Source: Phalacrocorax aristotelis (taxonomy: Eukaryota > Chordata > Aves > Suliformes > Phalacrocoracidae). Taken from it: a stretch of DNA of 64,000 nt. This document shows positions 1 to 10,640 of this stretch, piece after piece. The translations under genes were made by a program, and so were the position numbers. Within the stretch, counting starts at the first letter, position 1, and every line of letters begins with the position of its first letter. Under the pieces are notes generated by a model that saw nothing but the letters and a program-made list of their open reading frames with translations, ran no database searches and was not told where the DNA came from. The stretch lies in the NCBI RefSeq assembly GCF_949628215.1, contig NC_134276.1:104105756-104169755 (forward strand). Direction: 5' to 3'.

Positions 1-832
1 TCTCCTCTCCTCTTCCTCTCCTCTCCTCTCCTCTCCTCTCCTCTCCTCTCCTCTCCTCTCCTCTCCTCTCCTCTCCTCTCCTCTCCTCGCCTCTCCTCTC
101 CTCGCCTCTCCTCGCCTCTCCTTGCCTCACCTCGCCTCGCCTCGCCTCGCCTCGCCTCTCCTCGCCTCTCCTCTCCTCTCCTCGCCTCTCCTCCTCTCCT
201 CGCCTCGGCTCGCTCTCCTCGCCTCGCCTCGGCTCTCCTCTCCTCGCCTCGCCTCGCCTCTCCTCGCCTCTCCTCTCCTCTCTTCTCCTCTCCTCTCCTC
301 TCCTCTCCTCTTCCTCTCCTCTCCTCTCCTCTCCTCTCCTCTCCTCTCCTCTCCTCTCCTCTCCTCTCCTCTCCTCTCCTCTCCTCTCCTCTCCTCTCCT
401 CTCCTCTCCTCTCCTCTTGCTCTCGTCTCCTCGCCTCTCCTCGCCTCGCCTCGCCTCTCCTCGCCTCTCCTCGCCTCTCCTCTCCTCGCCTCTCCTCTCC
501 TCTCCTCTCCTCGCCTCTCCTCGCCTCTCCTCGCCTCTCCTCGCCTCTCCTCTCCTCTCCTCTCCTCTCCTCTCCTCTCCTCTCCTCTCCTCTCCTCTCC
601 TCTCCTCTCCTCTCCTCTCCTCTCCTCTCCTCTCCTCTCCTCTCCTCTGCTCTCCTCTCCTCTCCTCTCCTCTCCTCTCCTCTCCTCTCCTCTCCTCTCC
701 TCTCCTCTCCTCTCCTCTCCTCTCCTCTTCCTCTCCTCTCCTCTTCCTCTCCTCTCCTCTCCTCTCCTCTCCTCTTCCTCTCCTCGCCTCGCCTCTCCTC
801 GCCTCGCCTCGCCTCTCCTCGCCTTGCCTCAC
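1..832. repeat. Pentanucleotide (TCTCC/TCGCC)n pyrimidine satellite
   Basis: The + strand is almost entirely C and T, built from TCTCC units with some TCGCC, TCTTCC and rare TTGCC/TCACC variants. It starts at the window edge, so its true length is unknown. TCGCC units cluster at about 88-275, 421-550 and 783-830, separated by long pure TCTCC blocks, which suggests separate local homogenisation events. The minus strand is a (GGAGA)n polypurine tract, a type of sequence able to form triplex or G-rich folded structures. Long serine/proline/leucine ORFs here are translations of the repeat and are not genes. The right end passes sharply into ordinary sequence near 833. Confidence 0.97.
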
Positions 833-3800
833 CCCTGCACAGGATATCCTTCTCCAGCACAGTGACGTGGTGTCAGGACCAGAGTCAAGACATGTGGAGA
901 CCCAGAAATTAATTTTGCAGGTAGGTGAATGGGGCAAGTTAACAGCCAGGAGGTGAGTGAGTAACAGCAGAAAGCATTAAAGAGTTCAGCGGACAGATAA
1001 ATGACAGGACTGGAGGGTGGGAGATACCTGGGCGTTTGTTTGGTCTGAGAGGGCGAGAGTGGTCAAGAGCGGGTATCTGAGATACTGCACCATCTTTAAA
1101 AGGTTAATCTGATGAACAGACCCTGCCTCTGGCAGTGGCAGAATTTTTCGGGCATGTGAGACAGGTTCACTGTGACTATGGCAGCTTGGTGCTGCGTGAA
1201 ACAAGGTCTGAATGCTGATGGAGCAGCCAAACCCCAGCCTGCAACCAAAGGAGATGCAATGGATGGCAGGGCTCAGGAGATGAAGAATTTGACAAATCAT
1301 TTGGGTTTTCAGTTCCTATCTCCTTTGGAGTGATAATTATTTTGCAAATGATCTTGAGAGAAAACGTTTGAGCAAGTGGAAAGAGAGAAGGACAAGAAAG
1401 GGAAGCTTTTGTCTCTGCTTTTACTCTTCCATTTCTTGTAGATTTTTTCAAAGGTACATTCAAAGATTTTTTTTGAAGACCCCAGCTATTGCTGGAAAGG
1501 CAGGATGCTGATTTGGGGTGGTGATTTTCAGATGATGCTGTCAATTTCTGTGTTATCAGGTGTTGCATGTAGGTTATGAAAGACCTGGGAAAGTCTGGTT
1601 TATTATGTTTCCATTTGGAGCTTTTACTACTGCGATAGCCTACAATCTATTGCTGAATCTTGTACTGCGTGATGGTAGAAGGCTATCAGGAGACAAATGT
1701 GGAAAACACAGTCTTCCCAAATAAATGCTAACTGCAGCCTGTGGTCTCAACTCAGTAGGAAAGTAGCTTAGACTGGATAAGGTCTGGTTAAAGCCCTGAG
1801 GACAACACAAGACAAATAAAATTTCTCAGAACTTGACTGAGAAATGGAGAAAAATTCCAGATTTTCTGGAAGCTCCCAGATCTTCCTACGTGTTTGGATA
1901 CCCTTGACCTTCTGATATTTTGACCACATCCAAAGTCAAAACCAGAATTCTGAAATGGATGCAGAATGTGAGGGAGACGGTTTACATGCCCAGAGTCAGT
2001 CCTGAGGCCCTGAAATCAGACAAGGTTTTAGCTATTAGCCTAATAGTCTTACTTAGACTGCAAATTGCATAATAATTACACGTTATATCTAACTGGAATT
2101 TGATATTGTGAAACAAGAATAAAGACCCCAGATTCCTGTGCAAAGGACTCTGTGTTACTATTTGTAATGTTAATGTGATAAGAACAGACTTTGATTACAC
2201 ACGCTACCTTTCATTCCCAAGGTATTTCAACACTTCTTACTAATAAATGCAGCTAAATATTGGCAATGCAATGAATGAGTAAGCAAACGTAGCAGCCAGA
2301 ATGAGCTGAACAACAGTTCACATGGTAAGGCTCTGGGCATTCAAAACTGCTTAACTGGGAGAAAAAAAGACTGGCAGGAGACCTGGGCTTTTTCCCTACT
2401 CTTTCTGAACGAAGTCCAAAAGGAGATTAAAGATTCGAGAATATCAATAACTGGAGGCCAGCAAGTTGAACTCTGTTGAGACTTCTTATTTTAATATATC
2501 AGCCAAAAATAAAACAACTCTCCCTGTAAAGCATGCCATGATTTTGTGGGATAGAGCTTACTAGGTGATTTACTATGTTGCAAGCAACAAAAGAGCCATA
2601 TGGATTAGAGCTTACTGTAAAATTAGAAACCTGGAAGATACCTGCAGGGAGATTTCAGTCAGTTTAAAACTTTCTCCATCCTTTTGTGCTTCAAAATGGT
2701 CCCTTTTTAATTCTAAAGCATTTTTTTCAGAACCTTTTTGAGAAGAGGAAATGTTTTACATCTCAAAGTGAGCCATTTAAAGACCCTCTCCTTGTCCCCC
2801 AGTTTTCCTCTGAAGAACTGTGAAAACACAACTTTCCACTTCACGTCTGCTCCAACCAGTACAGGTCACAGGGGTCATACACACAAATAAAACCAGAAAA
2901 AACAGGCAAAAAATGATCTTCTACAATAGCAAATGGACTATTTTTCATTTGAAAGTTTGGCCAGGCTTTGCAGCATTAGAGCCAATTTGAATATTTCCAT
3001 AACTCTTTGCAGTTTTTTAAAAGCCATTGCTCTTTATGTAGGCAGCTGTAGAATACAACCTAGGTAACACTTAGCTACACCCTGAAGCACAAGCTGGTAC
3101 CTCTTTCAGGTTTCCTATGAGCCACTCCTGCCAAAACGGGTTAGCAGAGCTTGTGCTCTTCAGGTTTCTACTACTGGTAGCAGGTGTCTGCAGATCTCTG
3201 CCACCTTCTCACAGTCATTGCTAAGCTCTTATTTTTCCCATTCTGTTCAGTCCATGTTCTTAAGAGCTTCAAAGAAGCAGAAGATTAAAATCAGTGGTAT
3301 TTTCAAAAGCATATAGTTCTGGTCAACTTCTTACCTTACTGAAATCAACGCTGAGGTGTCTCTGACTTTTGCAGGAACCCATTTATATTAAGCATGAGTG
3401 GTTCTGAAACATCAGTAGGTGTATTTTCCTGACAAAATATTTTCCTTTTTTTCCTTCAGAACAGCACCATTTCTCAGTCAAGTGGAACTAACATGACTTC
3501 CCTTTGGAAGCCGGTACTTGCTGTTGTATCACTGTTATTTGCCATGCCAGCGTGACTGTGAAAATAAAACGTGCCACTCCAGTCAGAGGTACCGCTACCG
3601 CATGGCCTTGTACAGTGAGTGGGTGAATGTGTGCCTGAAGGGTAGCTGTTATTAGCCATGGCTCAGTGGCTAGAGATTTTCCCAGGCTGGGAGATGCACG
3701 CCTTCTCTCAAGTATAGCAATTTGAAAGGCAATGACAGGTTATAAAATTGTGCCAAAGTTACCAAGCCATTTAGTCCAGTCCAGGTGGCCTGATGGATTC

Positions 3801-3879
3801 CATTTCTGCCTCCTACACAAGAGCGTACGCTGTAGTGATTAACCACGTGAGTGATTTAATGTAATTGTCACCTTTAGCC
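833..3879. other. Upstream non-coding DNA, no gene seen
   Basis: This is ordinary AT-leaning sequence with stop codons in all frames and no repeat family that I recognise. The longest minus-strand frames near 986-1568 show no domain or codon pattern. A weak internal duplication of about 20 bases, reading roughly ACTGTTATTTGCCATG and GCTGTTATTAGCCATG, lies near 3530-3550 and 3645-3662. If the downstream exon is GRIK1, this is intergenic DNA 5' of it. Confidence 0.6.
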
Positions 3880-4160
3880 AGCGTGACGTGCGTGAGACAG
3901 GCGAGGGCGCAGGCTGAGCCTGTCTCGCCCTATGTCAGGGCACGTCCCGCAGGAGCAAGAGATGGAGGCGGCTGGTCACGCAGAGCTGTGAAAGCAGGTG
4001 CCGGGCCGAAGCAGGGATGCTGACATCCACAGCCGACACACGGAGCTGCGCAGCGGTGGTGGCCCCAGAGGAGGCACGGGCCGAGCTGCGTGCTGGCACC
4101 GTGGCAGGGCAGCAGGAGACGAGGCATGAAAGCTAACGGGAAATATAGCTGCGTCACCCT
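3880..4160. other. CpG-enriched patch upstream of the main CpG island
   Basis: Roughly 280 bases are visibly richer in G, C and CpG than the sequence on either side, for example around 3890-3910 and 4000-4130. No start codon with supporting splice signals is obvious, and the minus-strand frame at 3930-4241 has no recognisable domain. It lies about 1 kb or more upstream of the CpG island, so it could be an upstream alternative first exon, an enhancer or a GC-rich accident. The function is inferred only from position and composition. Confidence 0.35.
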
Positions 4161-5084
4161 GGGGGCTGGCAGGGAGCTTGTGCCTGCCAGTAGATTTAGC
4201 TCTGTTCCTAAGGAAAGGATGTCTCTTAGGTAAACAAACAAAAAATTAACACCACTGGCAAAAATTCTCCAAGACGCACGTAAAATGTGCTGTAAGAAAT
4301 GTAAAGTGGGGCACTAACTAGTATCCTGCATGGGAATCTCGGTAGTGAGAACTCCTGAATAGCCTAAATTGCTCTGTAAACAGCAGAGGCAGGCTTTTCA
4401 GGAAACATTTGAGGCTGACTGGGAGATTTAATGTAGGTGCTTGCATTTCCATTGCACTTCAGCGTGTGCCGCGACTGCTCCGAGGAGTTAATTTCTGGAA
4501 CAATAGTTAGACAGACCGGGGAGGAATACAAAATAAACAAATTTAAAATATTTCCATTTTGGATCTCAGCTATGCAATTTTAGTTCTGTTGCTAGGTGGG
4601 AGTCATCCTTCTATTATGCTTTTTTCCTTTTTTTCAGATCAGCTCAGGACCCATATGTTGACTTTACAGTGAAGCATTCTGAGTTTCACTGAACCTTTAA
4701 AACTGAGACTCTTTAAAAAATAATTGAGACCGTCAAGTCATGAGGGAAAAGCTCTCAACTGGCCAGCTCAAGGATGGGGAACCTTACGGTCCCTGTGCCC
4801 ACCAGTTCAAAACTGGCCTTGGGTTTTCATCAGGTGAACTTTGTGAACTCCTGATCCCGTGTGAGCAGCCCTGCAATCCCCTTGCTGAGGCTCCTGCCAC
4901 GTCTGGGGAGATGCACTGTGGGGACATGTCTCCTGTCCCTCACTTGGCTGCAGAGGTCCAGGGTAGCAAACACACCGCAGAAAGTGCTGCCTTCCCTCCA
5001 CCTTGTCCCCACGGGTGTCCCTCAGCCTCCAGGTGTTGCGCACCATCGCCTGCCTTATCCCCCTGCCCGCCCCCCCCCCCAGAA
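4161..5084. other. Promoter-proximal upstream flank, no gene seen
   Basis: AT-rich sequence becomes progressively GC-rich after about 4800. A run of 11 C residues lies at 5070-5080. Open frames around 4740-5153 continue into the CpG island and look like composition artefacts. No repeat family was recognised. Confidence 0.5.
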
Positions 5085-5310
5085 GGGAGCTGTGCGCACG
5101 GGGGGGCCTCGTACCCCAGCTTCGTCCCTTGTCTGTATTTCAAATTCCCATAAAACTGGGAGGGAAGACAGCAGGAACTGTGGGGCTGACAGGCACGAGG
5201 GGGGGAAAAGCTTCCACCAGGCCAGGAAGAGGCCCGCAACCTTGCGGGGAGAGACCCGCGGGGGCCGGAGCAGCACACGGCACAACGCGGGGCAAGTGGG
5301 CTGGCATCTC

Positions 5311-5374
5311 TGTCCCTGCCCCTGTCCCTCTCCCTGCCCTTGCCCCTACGTCTGTCCCTGCCCCTGGCCCTGCC
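5311..5374. repeat. CCCTGN-type short tandem repeat
   Basis: Degenerate hexamers of the type CCCTGT, CCCTGC and CCCTCT are repeated about ten times just upstream of the likely start-site region. The tract is pyrimidine-rich on the + strand and probably length-variable. Confidence 0.7.
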
Positions 5375-5393
5375 GGGGAGCAGCAGGACAGTT

Positions 5394-5452
5394 TTGTGTG
5401 CGGGTGCGCGCGGGTGCGCGTGTGTGTCTGCGTGTGTCCCCGTGTGCGTGGT
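5394..5452. repeat. Alternating GT/GC tract with Z-DNA potential
   Basis: A mostly alternating purine-pyrimidine stretch of TGTG and TGCGCG steps lies inside the CpG island. Such GC/GT alternation is the classic sequence type for left-handed DNA under negative supercoiling, as expected behind an active polymerase. This role is inferred from composition only. Confidence 0.7.
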
Positions 5453-5503
5453 GCCCCGGAGCAGCCTCGCCCCGCCCGGGGCCGCCCCGCGGGAGGAGCC
5501 GCC

Positions 5504-5555
5504 CTCTCCCTCCCTCCCTCCCTCCCTCCCTGCCTCCCTCCCTCCCGTCCCCTCC
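5504..5555. repeat. (CCCT)n microsatellite
   Basis: Tandem CCCT tetranucleotides with one CTGC interruption lie in the presumed 5' UTR or core promoter. The minus strand is correspondingly (AGGG)n, with many GGG runs and therefore G-quadruplex potential. Confidence 0.85.
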
Positions 5556-5576
5556 CGGCGGCGGCGGCGGCGGCGG
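5556..5576. repeat. Seven-copy CGG trinucleotide run
   Basis: Seven perfect CGG units directly follow the CCCT tract in the likely 5' UTR. CGG repeats in 5' UTRs are often length-polymorphic and can affect translation. Whether this one lies within the transcript depends on the start site, which cannot be seen. Confidence 0.85.
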
Positions 5577-5664
5577 GGTCGAGGGCAGCGGGAGCCGCGG
5601 GCGGCGGCGCAGGGCAGCGCGGCAGCGGCGGGAGCGCGGGCGGCGGGCGCGGAGCCCCCGCGCC

Positions 5665-5715
5665 ATGGGCGGGCGGCGCGCAGCGGCGGCGCGCAGCCGG
5701 CCCCGCCGGGGGTAG
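5665..5715 (+). promoter_or_regulatory. Upstream ORF of 16 codons
   Basis: An ATG at 5665 has G at -3 and G at +4, a good Kozak context. It opens a 16-codon frame, rich in Arg and Ala, that ends at TAG 5713-5715. It is in the same frame as the main start at 5770 but is separated from it by that stop. If the 5' UTR begins upstream of 5665, this uORF should lower initiation at the main ATG. Confidence 0.45.
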
Positions 5716-5746
5716 CCGCCCGCGCCCCGCACCCGCGGAGCCCGGC

Positions 5747-5755
5747 ATGAACTGA
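5747..5755 (+). promoter_or_regulatory. Minimal two-codon uORF (Met-Asn-stop)
   Basis: ATG AAC TGA lies 14 bases before the main start codon, in a different frame, with G at -3 and A at +4 (moderate context). Very short uORFs this close to the main start allow little time for reinitiation, so it could dampen translation if it is used. The effect is inferred. Confidence 0.5.
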
Positions 5756-5769
5756 GGCAGGCGCGGAGG

Positions 5770-5911
5770 ATGGCGAGCGCCTTCGGCCCGCGGTGGCCCC
5801 GCCGCCCGGTCCCGGCCGGCGGCGGCAGCGGCGGCGGCGGGGGGCTCTTCTTCGTGCTGCTCTGCGCCTCGGCCGGCCTGCCCCGGAGCGGCCAGCAAGT
5901 GCTGCGGATCG
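5770..5911 (+). CDS. GRIK1: First coding exon, kainate receptor subunit (GRIK1-like)
   Basis: The exon encodes 47 residues plus one base. The start ATG has A at -3 and G at +4. Residues 1-15 are Arg/Pro-rich, 16-25 are a Gly/Ser run, and 26-37 form a hydrophobic signal-peptide core (LFFVLLCASAGL). A short SGQQVLRI end follows. The exon stops at a clean donor (G then GTGAGT), giving a phase 1 intron that would complete a Gly codon. QVLRIG followed by Gly is the start of the mature amino-terminal domain in GluK1, a glutamate-gated cation channel subunit that reaches the neuronal surface through the secretory pathway; other kainate subunits differ at these positions. Only the signal peptide and first mature residues are here. 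The N-terminal leader does not resemble the mammalian leader I recall, so the subtype rests on about six residues. Another secreted or membrane protein remains possible. Confidence 0.62.
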
Positions 5912-6545
5912 GTGAGTGCCGCCCGCGGACCCTGCGCGTCCCGCTCCGCGGGCACCGCCGGCGGCGACGAGGGGGGCTTTTCCTCTCCCTCCCGCCCCGG
6001 GGGCATGCCGCTGCCGGGGCAGCGGCACCCGCGTACCTCCCGCGGGGTGCGGTACAGCTCGCGGGGAGCCGCCGCGCCGCGCCGCACCGGGGCTGGGGCT
6101 GCGGGCGGCGCCGGCTGCGGGGCTGCTCCCAGCCCGTGGCTTTCCTCGGTGGGGCGTTTGCCCGGGGAGCGGGGCGCAGCCCGCCCCGTTTGCTGCGCTG
6201 CCGGGCTCTGCGGGCGCCGCTTCCGAAAGTTTGCCCCGGTGCGCGGCGGCGGGACGCGGGGAAGTTGGGCGCGGGGATGCCGGCGGAGGGGAGCGGGGCC
6301 GGGGCCGGGACGAGCGCCCCGGGAGCCGCTCGGGGCTGGCCGCGGGCACGGACGGTGCCACCGCTGAAGCGCTCCGCGGCAGCGGGTGTAAAGTGCGCCC
6401 GAACCCAGCCAAACACCGCTTTCCGCCGCCACGGTGCGGTGGGGTGGGGTGGGGGGTGCGCAGGAATGGTTTAGGGACCTTAAAATCCGTGCCGAAAAGT
6501 GCTGAGGTTTTCCCCGGTCGGACCGGAGAGCGGGGAGCTGTCGCC

Positions 6546-9500
6546 TGCAAAGGGTAACCTTTTAGGATGGGGGACGTGTTTGCCCTCCTCTGCCCTCGGC
6601 CCCTAACGCCGGGGTGTGGGGAGCTCCGGGAGTGCTGAACGTACGTGTGGCCCCAGAAAGCAGGATTTTATTTTCATAAAGTGGAGAACTCCGCACCATG
6701 GAAACGGAGCTCGGTTCACAGGAAGCCTCTCTCCCTACAGTGGGTTTCTTGTGGCAGTCAAGTGAGACAGTGAATACAAAGTATCGAAAGAGTTAGGGGT
6801 TAGGAAAAACTGTGGAGAAGATGTAGGCAGGATCTGCCACACTTCCGCTTCTCTGCCTATCCCTCTTTTGCTTGACGAACACTGAACATGATGCAAAAAA
6901 AGAGAAAAGAAGCTGTTTCTGCCACCCGGGGAGATGCATTCCTAAAGGCATGTTCCCATGCGAAGTAAAAGATTGATGCTTTTTGACCTGGCAAGCGTTA
7001 ACCCCACTCGGCTTTCCTCACATCACTGCTCCTTTAAACATCAAGTGGAAGGCTCCTCACATGCGTACAAAACAAGGGACCCGGTGACTGCAACATTTAA
7101 ATAAACTAAGGGACGCAGTCCCTCAAAAGTGCGGAGCAAAGGCAAGGGCGGGGGGTGGGAAGGGAATTAAAGCTGGACGTGCTGAAAACCTATAATGAGT
7201 ATGTAACTGTCCATATTCAGTGTAGCTCACTTCCTTTTTCTCACGGGATGCAGGTGAAGTTTGCTGTTTCTCTGCTCACCACTACAGTGTAATGATGCCC
7301 TGTCTGGAGCCGAGGGGAATGTCTGTGCACATGCACAGAGCACATGAAACATAAAGCTTTGTGCTTTCACAGGCTGGTAAATTCAGGGCCAATGAAACTT
7401 GTGGAAGAAAGTAAAACCTGTTCAGATAACTTAGCCACATAGTACAGCAGGACGCTTTGGGAAAACACGAGCATCATCACTGCTGCCAGGCAGCCTTAAC
7501 TTGCTTAGCTTTAATGGGAGTAGCCTCTGAAGGAAAAAGGAGCATACCAGAGGTTAAAGGGATATTTGCTTGAACGTAAGTCTAAATGCTTAGCTCTGTG
7601 CAGGATGAAACCTTGCCTTCACAGCTGGCATCAGCATTGCAGGGACCCAGGCGGAGATTTAGGGTGTGCACTGCTCCCTCTGTCAACCTCCCCGTTGCAA
7701 AACTTGCTTTGCTGTTTCTGTTTGGTCTAGCAAGGCTCCCAGGCAAGTGCCCACGTTGCTTTTCCCAAAAATCACTCTGCGTGGTTTGTCGACTCTCTGC
7801 TGCAAGATCTGCGTGTCTCTCTAGTTCGGATTCACTCCTTCAGTGCATGCAACGATGGTACACGAACACTGGTTAGACTCCGTTACTTCCACCACAATAT
7901 AAACAACAATAAGTATGACAAACTGCTCAGCTTTCAGTCACAGCAACCAAATATACAGCCAAAAAGATGCTGCCAGAGAATAAATGCTCCTCGTGTGTTA
8001 CATGGTTGTGAATGCATAAAATATTACATGTGTTCTTATTACTACAGTTATCCTGCCTATAGAGTAATGATATTATAAAATACTAATCCTTCACATCCGT
8101 TAACAGCAGCAAGTTCCTCCGTGAAGTCTGTCACTCTTAGAGGTGACAAACAGAAGTAATGGCAATAACTCCTCCAGCACTCTTTGTGATAGCATAATAA
8201 AATAATCCCAAAGCATTTCTGACAGTGAAGAAAATGCTATTAAGCCATCAGATTTTCTCCTTCATGTTTTAGTTAATTAAGGAAAGGAAAGCACTGCTGT
8301 ACAATGGTGCAGCAGTTTGCGTCTTGAATTAATACACTGGTAGTTTAATTGCATTTTCCACTGTTAGGGAGCTTTTGGATTTTTAAATTTTTTTTTTTTT
8401 CTTAGCTTTTCTGGCTTACAATACAAATGAATGGATTCTCTTGCTGGTATTTAATTAGTTGAGAAAGGACATGTGAGCGATAGAAATTCTAGCTATTTCT
8501 CAGCATCCAGCTAATGATTCCTTTTCTAGACCTCTAAACAGGAAAATGAGGAGTGGCAATATGACCAGTAAAACTACCTCTTTAGGATAAAAATAATGGA
8601 TTTTGAGATAAGAGACCGTTTTCAGTCTCCGGTAATACAATACTTAAATTTTAGTATCTCACTGAGTGTTTCTTGCAGGTTCATGTTAAAAAGCTTTTCC
8701 CTTGGTAACTAATAGAGCTGTCCAAGGAAATACCATCTTTATCTACACATAACCCACTAGACTATTTTACATAAAGGTATATGCAGAGTTCATGACCCTA
8801 ATATTTTTGATTTAGTACCGAGGAATTTCTAGTTTTTACGCTGAGTCAACCTAACTCTCTTATCTCTCCTACTTGTACCACTTGTATAAAATAAATGAAC
8901 TCAAATAACAGAAGGAAGAATATAAATTAGGACAAGCAGGCACTAAGTTGCAGAAACAGCTTCCAAAGCACCGAAATCTCAGCAGCAACAAAATTTATTT
9001 GTTAATACTGGATGCAAAGCTTCCTCATTTCTTACTGTACATCCTTAAGGCCGTTACAGCTTCTAACTAGGCTTTAAGAATATACTTCAGTGACATTACA
9101 TGAAAATTTATAAATGATAGTCATTCAAGCTGTGCTCTGGATTAGAACTAACCAAGAGTTGAGAGACTACCCAAGTTATTAACATATCACTGGAGTTAAT
9201 TAAAAAGAGAATGGCAGTTTTCAGCAAATACCTGTAGGAAGTTATACTTGGCTGAATCTTGGAATTAATCTCTAAAATTAACAACACCTGAAAATGAGCA
9301 AATGAGAAATCTTTAGGTTTCATAGAAATTGCTTTAGGTGACGAAATAGATACCCTTCAGTTCATACCAGAAGTAATTTTCAGTAATTTGTGTTTTCTGT
9401 GGTTAAATGGAATATTTAAATATGTGTTCATACTCTGCACTGATTTATTCCATACTTAAGCAAAATTCCCAATGGTTTAGTGAACTGTGTTTTCAAAGAT

Positions 9501-10244
9501 GCAAGATCAGCCCCCTAATATTTCTCTCCAATTGAGCAATATAGATTTAAAACAGACCCACATGAGTCAATCTAACCTGCAAAATATTATTTTCTAATAA
9601 GTTGAAATTTTCAATATAGATCTCAAAATATATGTCTACACGCCCCGAAGCAGGTCTAGAGCCGTGAGTTTTTCCCCTGCATGATATTACCATTCCCACA
9701 CTATGAGAATGATAAAGACAAAAAGCTCATTAATTTCACTGCAAATTTTGCTACATTTTGCCAACCCTTTTTGACATTTTGTTTGTGAAGGGAATGATAT
9801 TGATACACATTTGAGCTTCATCAGTGTCACATGGCAAAAAACTGTATTTGGAAAGTCTCTATCACATTTAAGCATCATAAATAATGTATTCAAAAGTATT
9901 TCTTACTAGGTTTCTACAAGTTATTCTAGTCCATAGTATTGTGAGAAGTGGGACTGCATTTTCTATCAGTAGATGATGAGACATTAATTACATGTTGTTC
10001 ACCAGATCCTGAATGCTCAGTGGTTTATCATTTTGCTGTAATACAATTTGCTTAAATTTCCTCATTCTATACCGAACAGAAAAGTCTTCTGCTCCAAATA
10101 TTTCTAAAGGACTGCTACCAAAACTTCCAAACATCAGTTTCTATGCATCTCCCCTCTCATTGGATTTGACAGTACTGTACAAGTGTGAGACAGTGCAGTG
10201 TTTGGCTTGCATGTTTTAAACGGTTAATCAAGTTAAAAATACCC
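6546..10244. other. Intronic stretch, nothing recognised
   Basis: CpG content drops to background. A G-rich patch (GGGCGGGGGG) lies near 7147-7156, and there are T-runs around 8385-8400. Open frames such as 7586-7876 and 9108-9323 have no domain, signal or repeat identity. Confidence 0.5.
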
Positions 10245-10370
10245 TATAAAAGGCAGATGAAAAATATATTGCCAGCACATTAGCAGAGCACTCAAAGGTC
10301 AGTGGAGCCAAGCGGCCTCAATGTGTATAGTGAGCTGAGGGAAAACACCTGACTGCGTAATGATTTGCAT
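10245..10370 (+). promoter_or_regulatory. TATA-like box and octamer motif, possible intronic element
   Basis: TATAAAAGG lies at 10245-10253, and an intact octamer motif ATTTGCAT lies at 10363-10370, preceded by a TAAT core. Both are perfect short consensus matches and could occur by chance in AT-rich DNA. Their closeness makes this a candidate cis-element or cryptic start site, nothing more. Confidence 0.2.
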
Positions 10371-10563
10371 GGTTTCACCCTAAATTATTAAAATAAAAAT
10401 TTCATTGGCGATTTCTTTGTGTTCTGCCATTTGGGCTCGATGATGCAGAGGGGTGGATTACTTTGGGTTCCATACCATTGTATTTCCAGGCTTTTATTCC
10501 GTGGAAGGTGTCTGACAGACTGGGTTGCTCCGTTGGGGAATATTAAAAAGTCGTGAAGCCAGT

Positions 10564-10640
10564 GCTCAGCTGATGTAAATGGGCATCCTTTTATTGAACT
10601 CAAGGGAGCTATGCTGGTTTAAATTGCCTGAAGAGCTGCC
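10564..10640. repeat. Old degenerate palindromic repeat, copy 1
   Basis: The left half (CAGCTGATGTAAATGGGCAT) and the right half (ATGCTGGTTTAAATTGCC) are rough reverse complements around a short centre. The right-half core GGAGCTATGCTGGTTTAAA resembles the core of a second copy at 40195-40243. I have a general recollection of a dispersed palindromic element of this type in reptile and bird genomes, but I cannot name it with certainty. Confidence 0.5.

Larger units (their letters stand above)
5085..6545 (+). promoter_or_regulatory. CpG-island promoter of the GRIK1-like gene
   Basis: Around 1.4 kb of very GC- and CpG-rich sequence surrounds the first coding exon and fades into AT-rich intron after about 6550. 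No TATA box is evident in the 300 bases before the start codon. GC-box-like GGGCGG/CCGCCC motifs are frequent, for example near 5470-5500 and 5668-5676. This is the usual form of a vertebrate CpG-island promoter with dispersed start sites. The transcription start cannot be fixed from sequence, but a 5' UTR within about 5450-5769 is likely. Long minus-strand frames across the island are GC-driven artefacts. Confidence 0.88.

Noticed and set aside
122..956. Two long + frames of 247 and 179 codons rich in Ser, Pro and Leu
   Set aside because: They are translations of the TCTCC/TCGCC repeat. A pentamer repeat is read in all three frames and rarely makes stops, so the length means nothing.
5912..6474. 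Continuation of the coding frame past 5911 to 6474
   Set aside because: The frame stays open only because of GC content. A strong GTGAGT donor follows the family-like QVLRI sequence, and residues after it are Arg/Pro/Gly low complexity.
4940..6550. Minus-strand frames of up to 536 codons over the CpG island
   Set aside because: Stop codons are rare in GC-rich DNA. The protein is Arg/Pro/Ala/Gly low complexity with no domain, overlapping frames are equally open, and the frame spans the clear + strand exon and donor.
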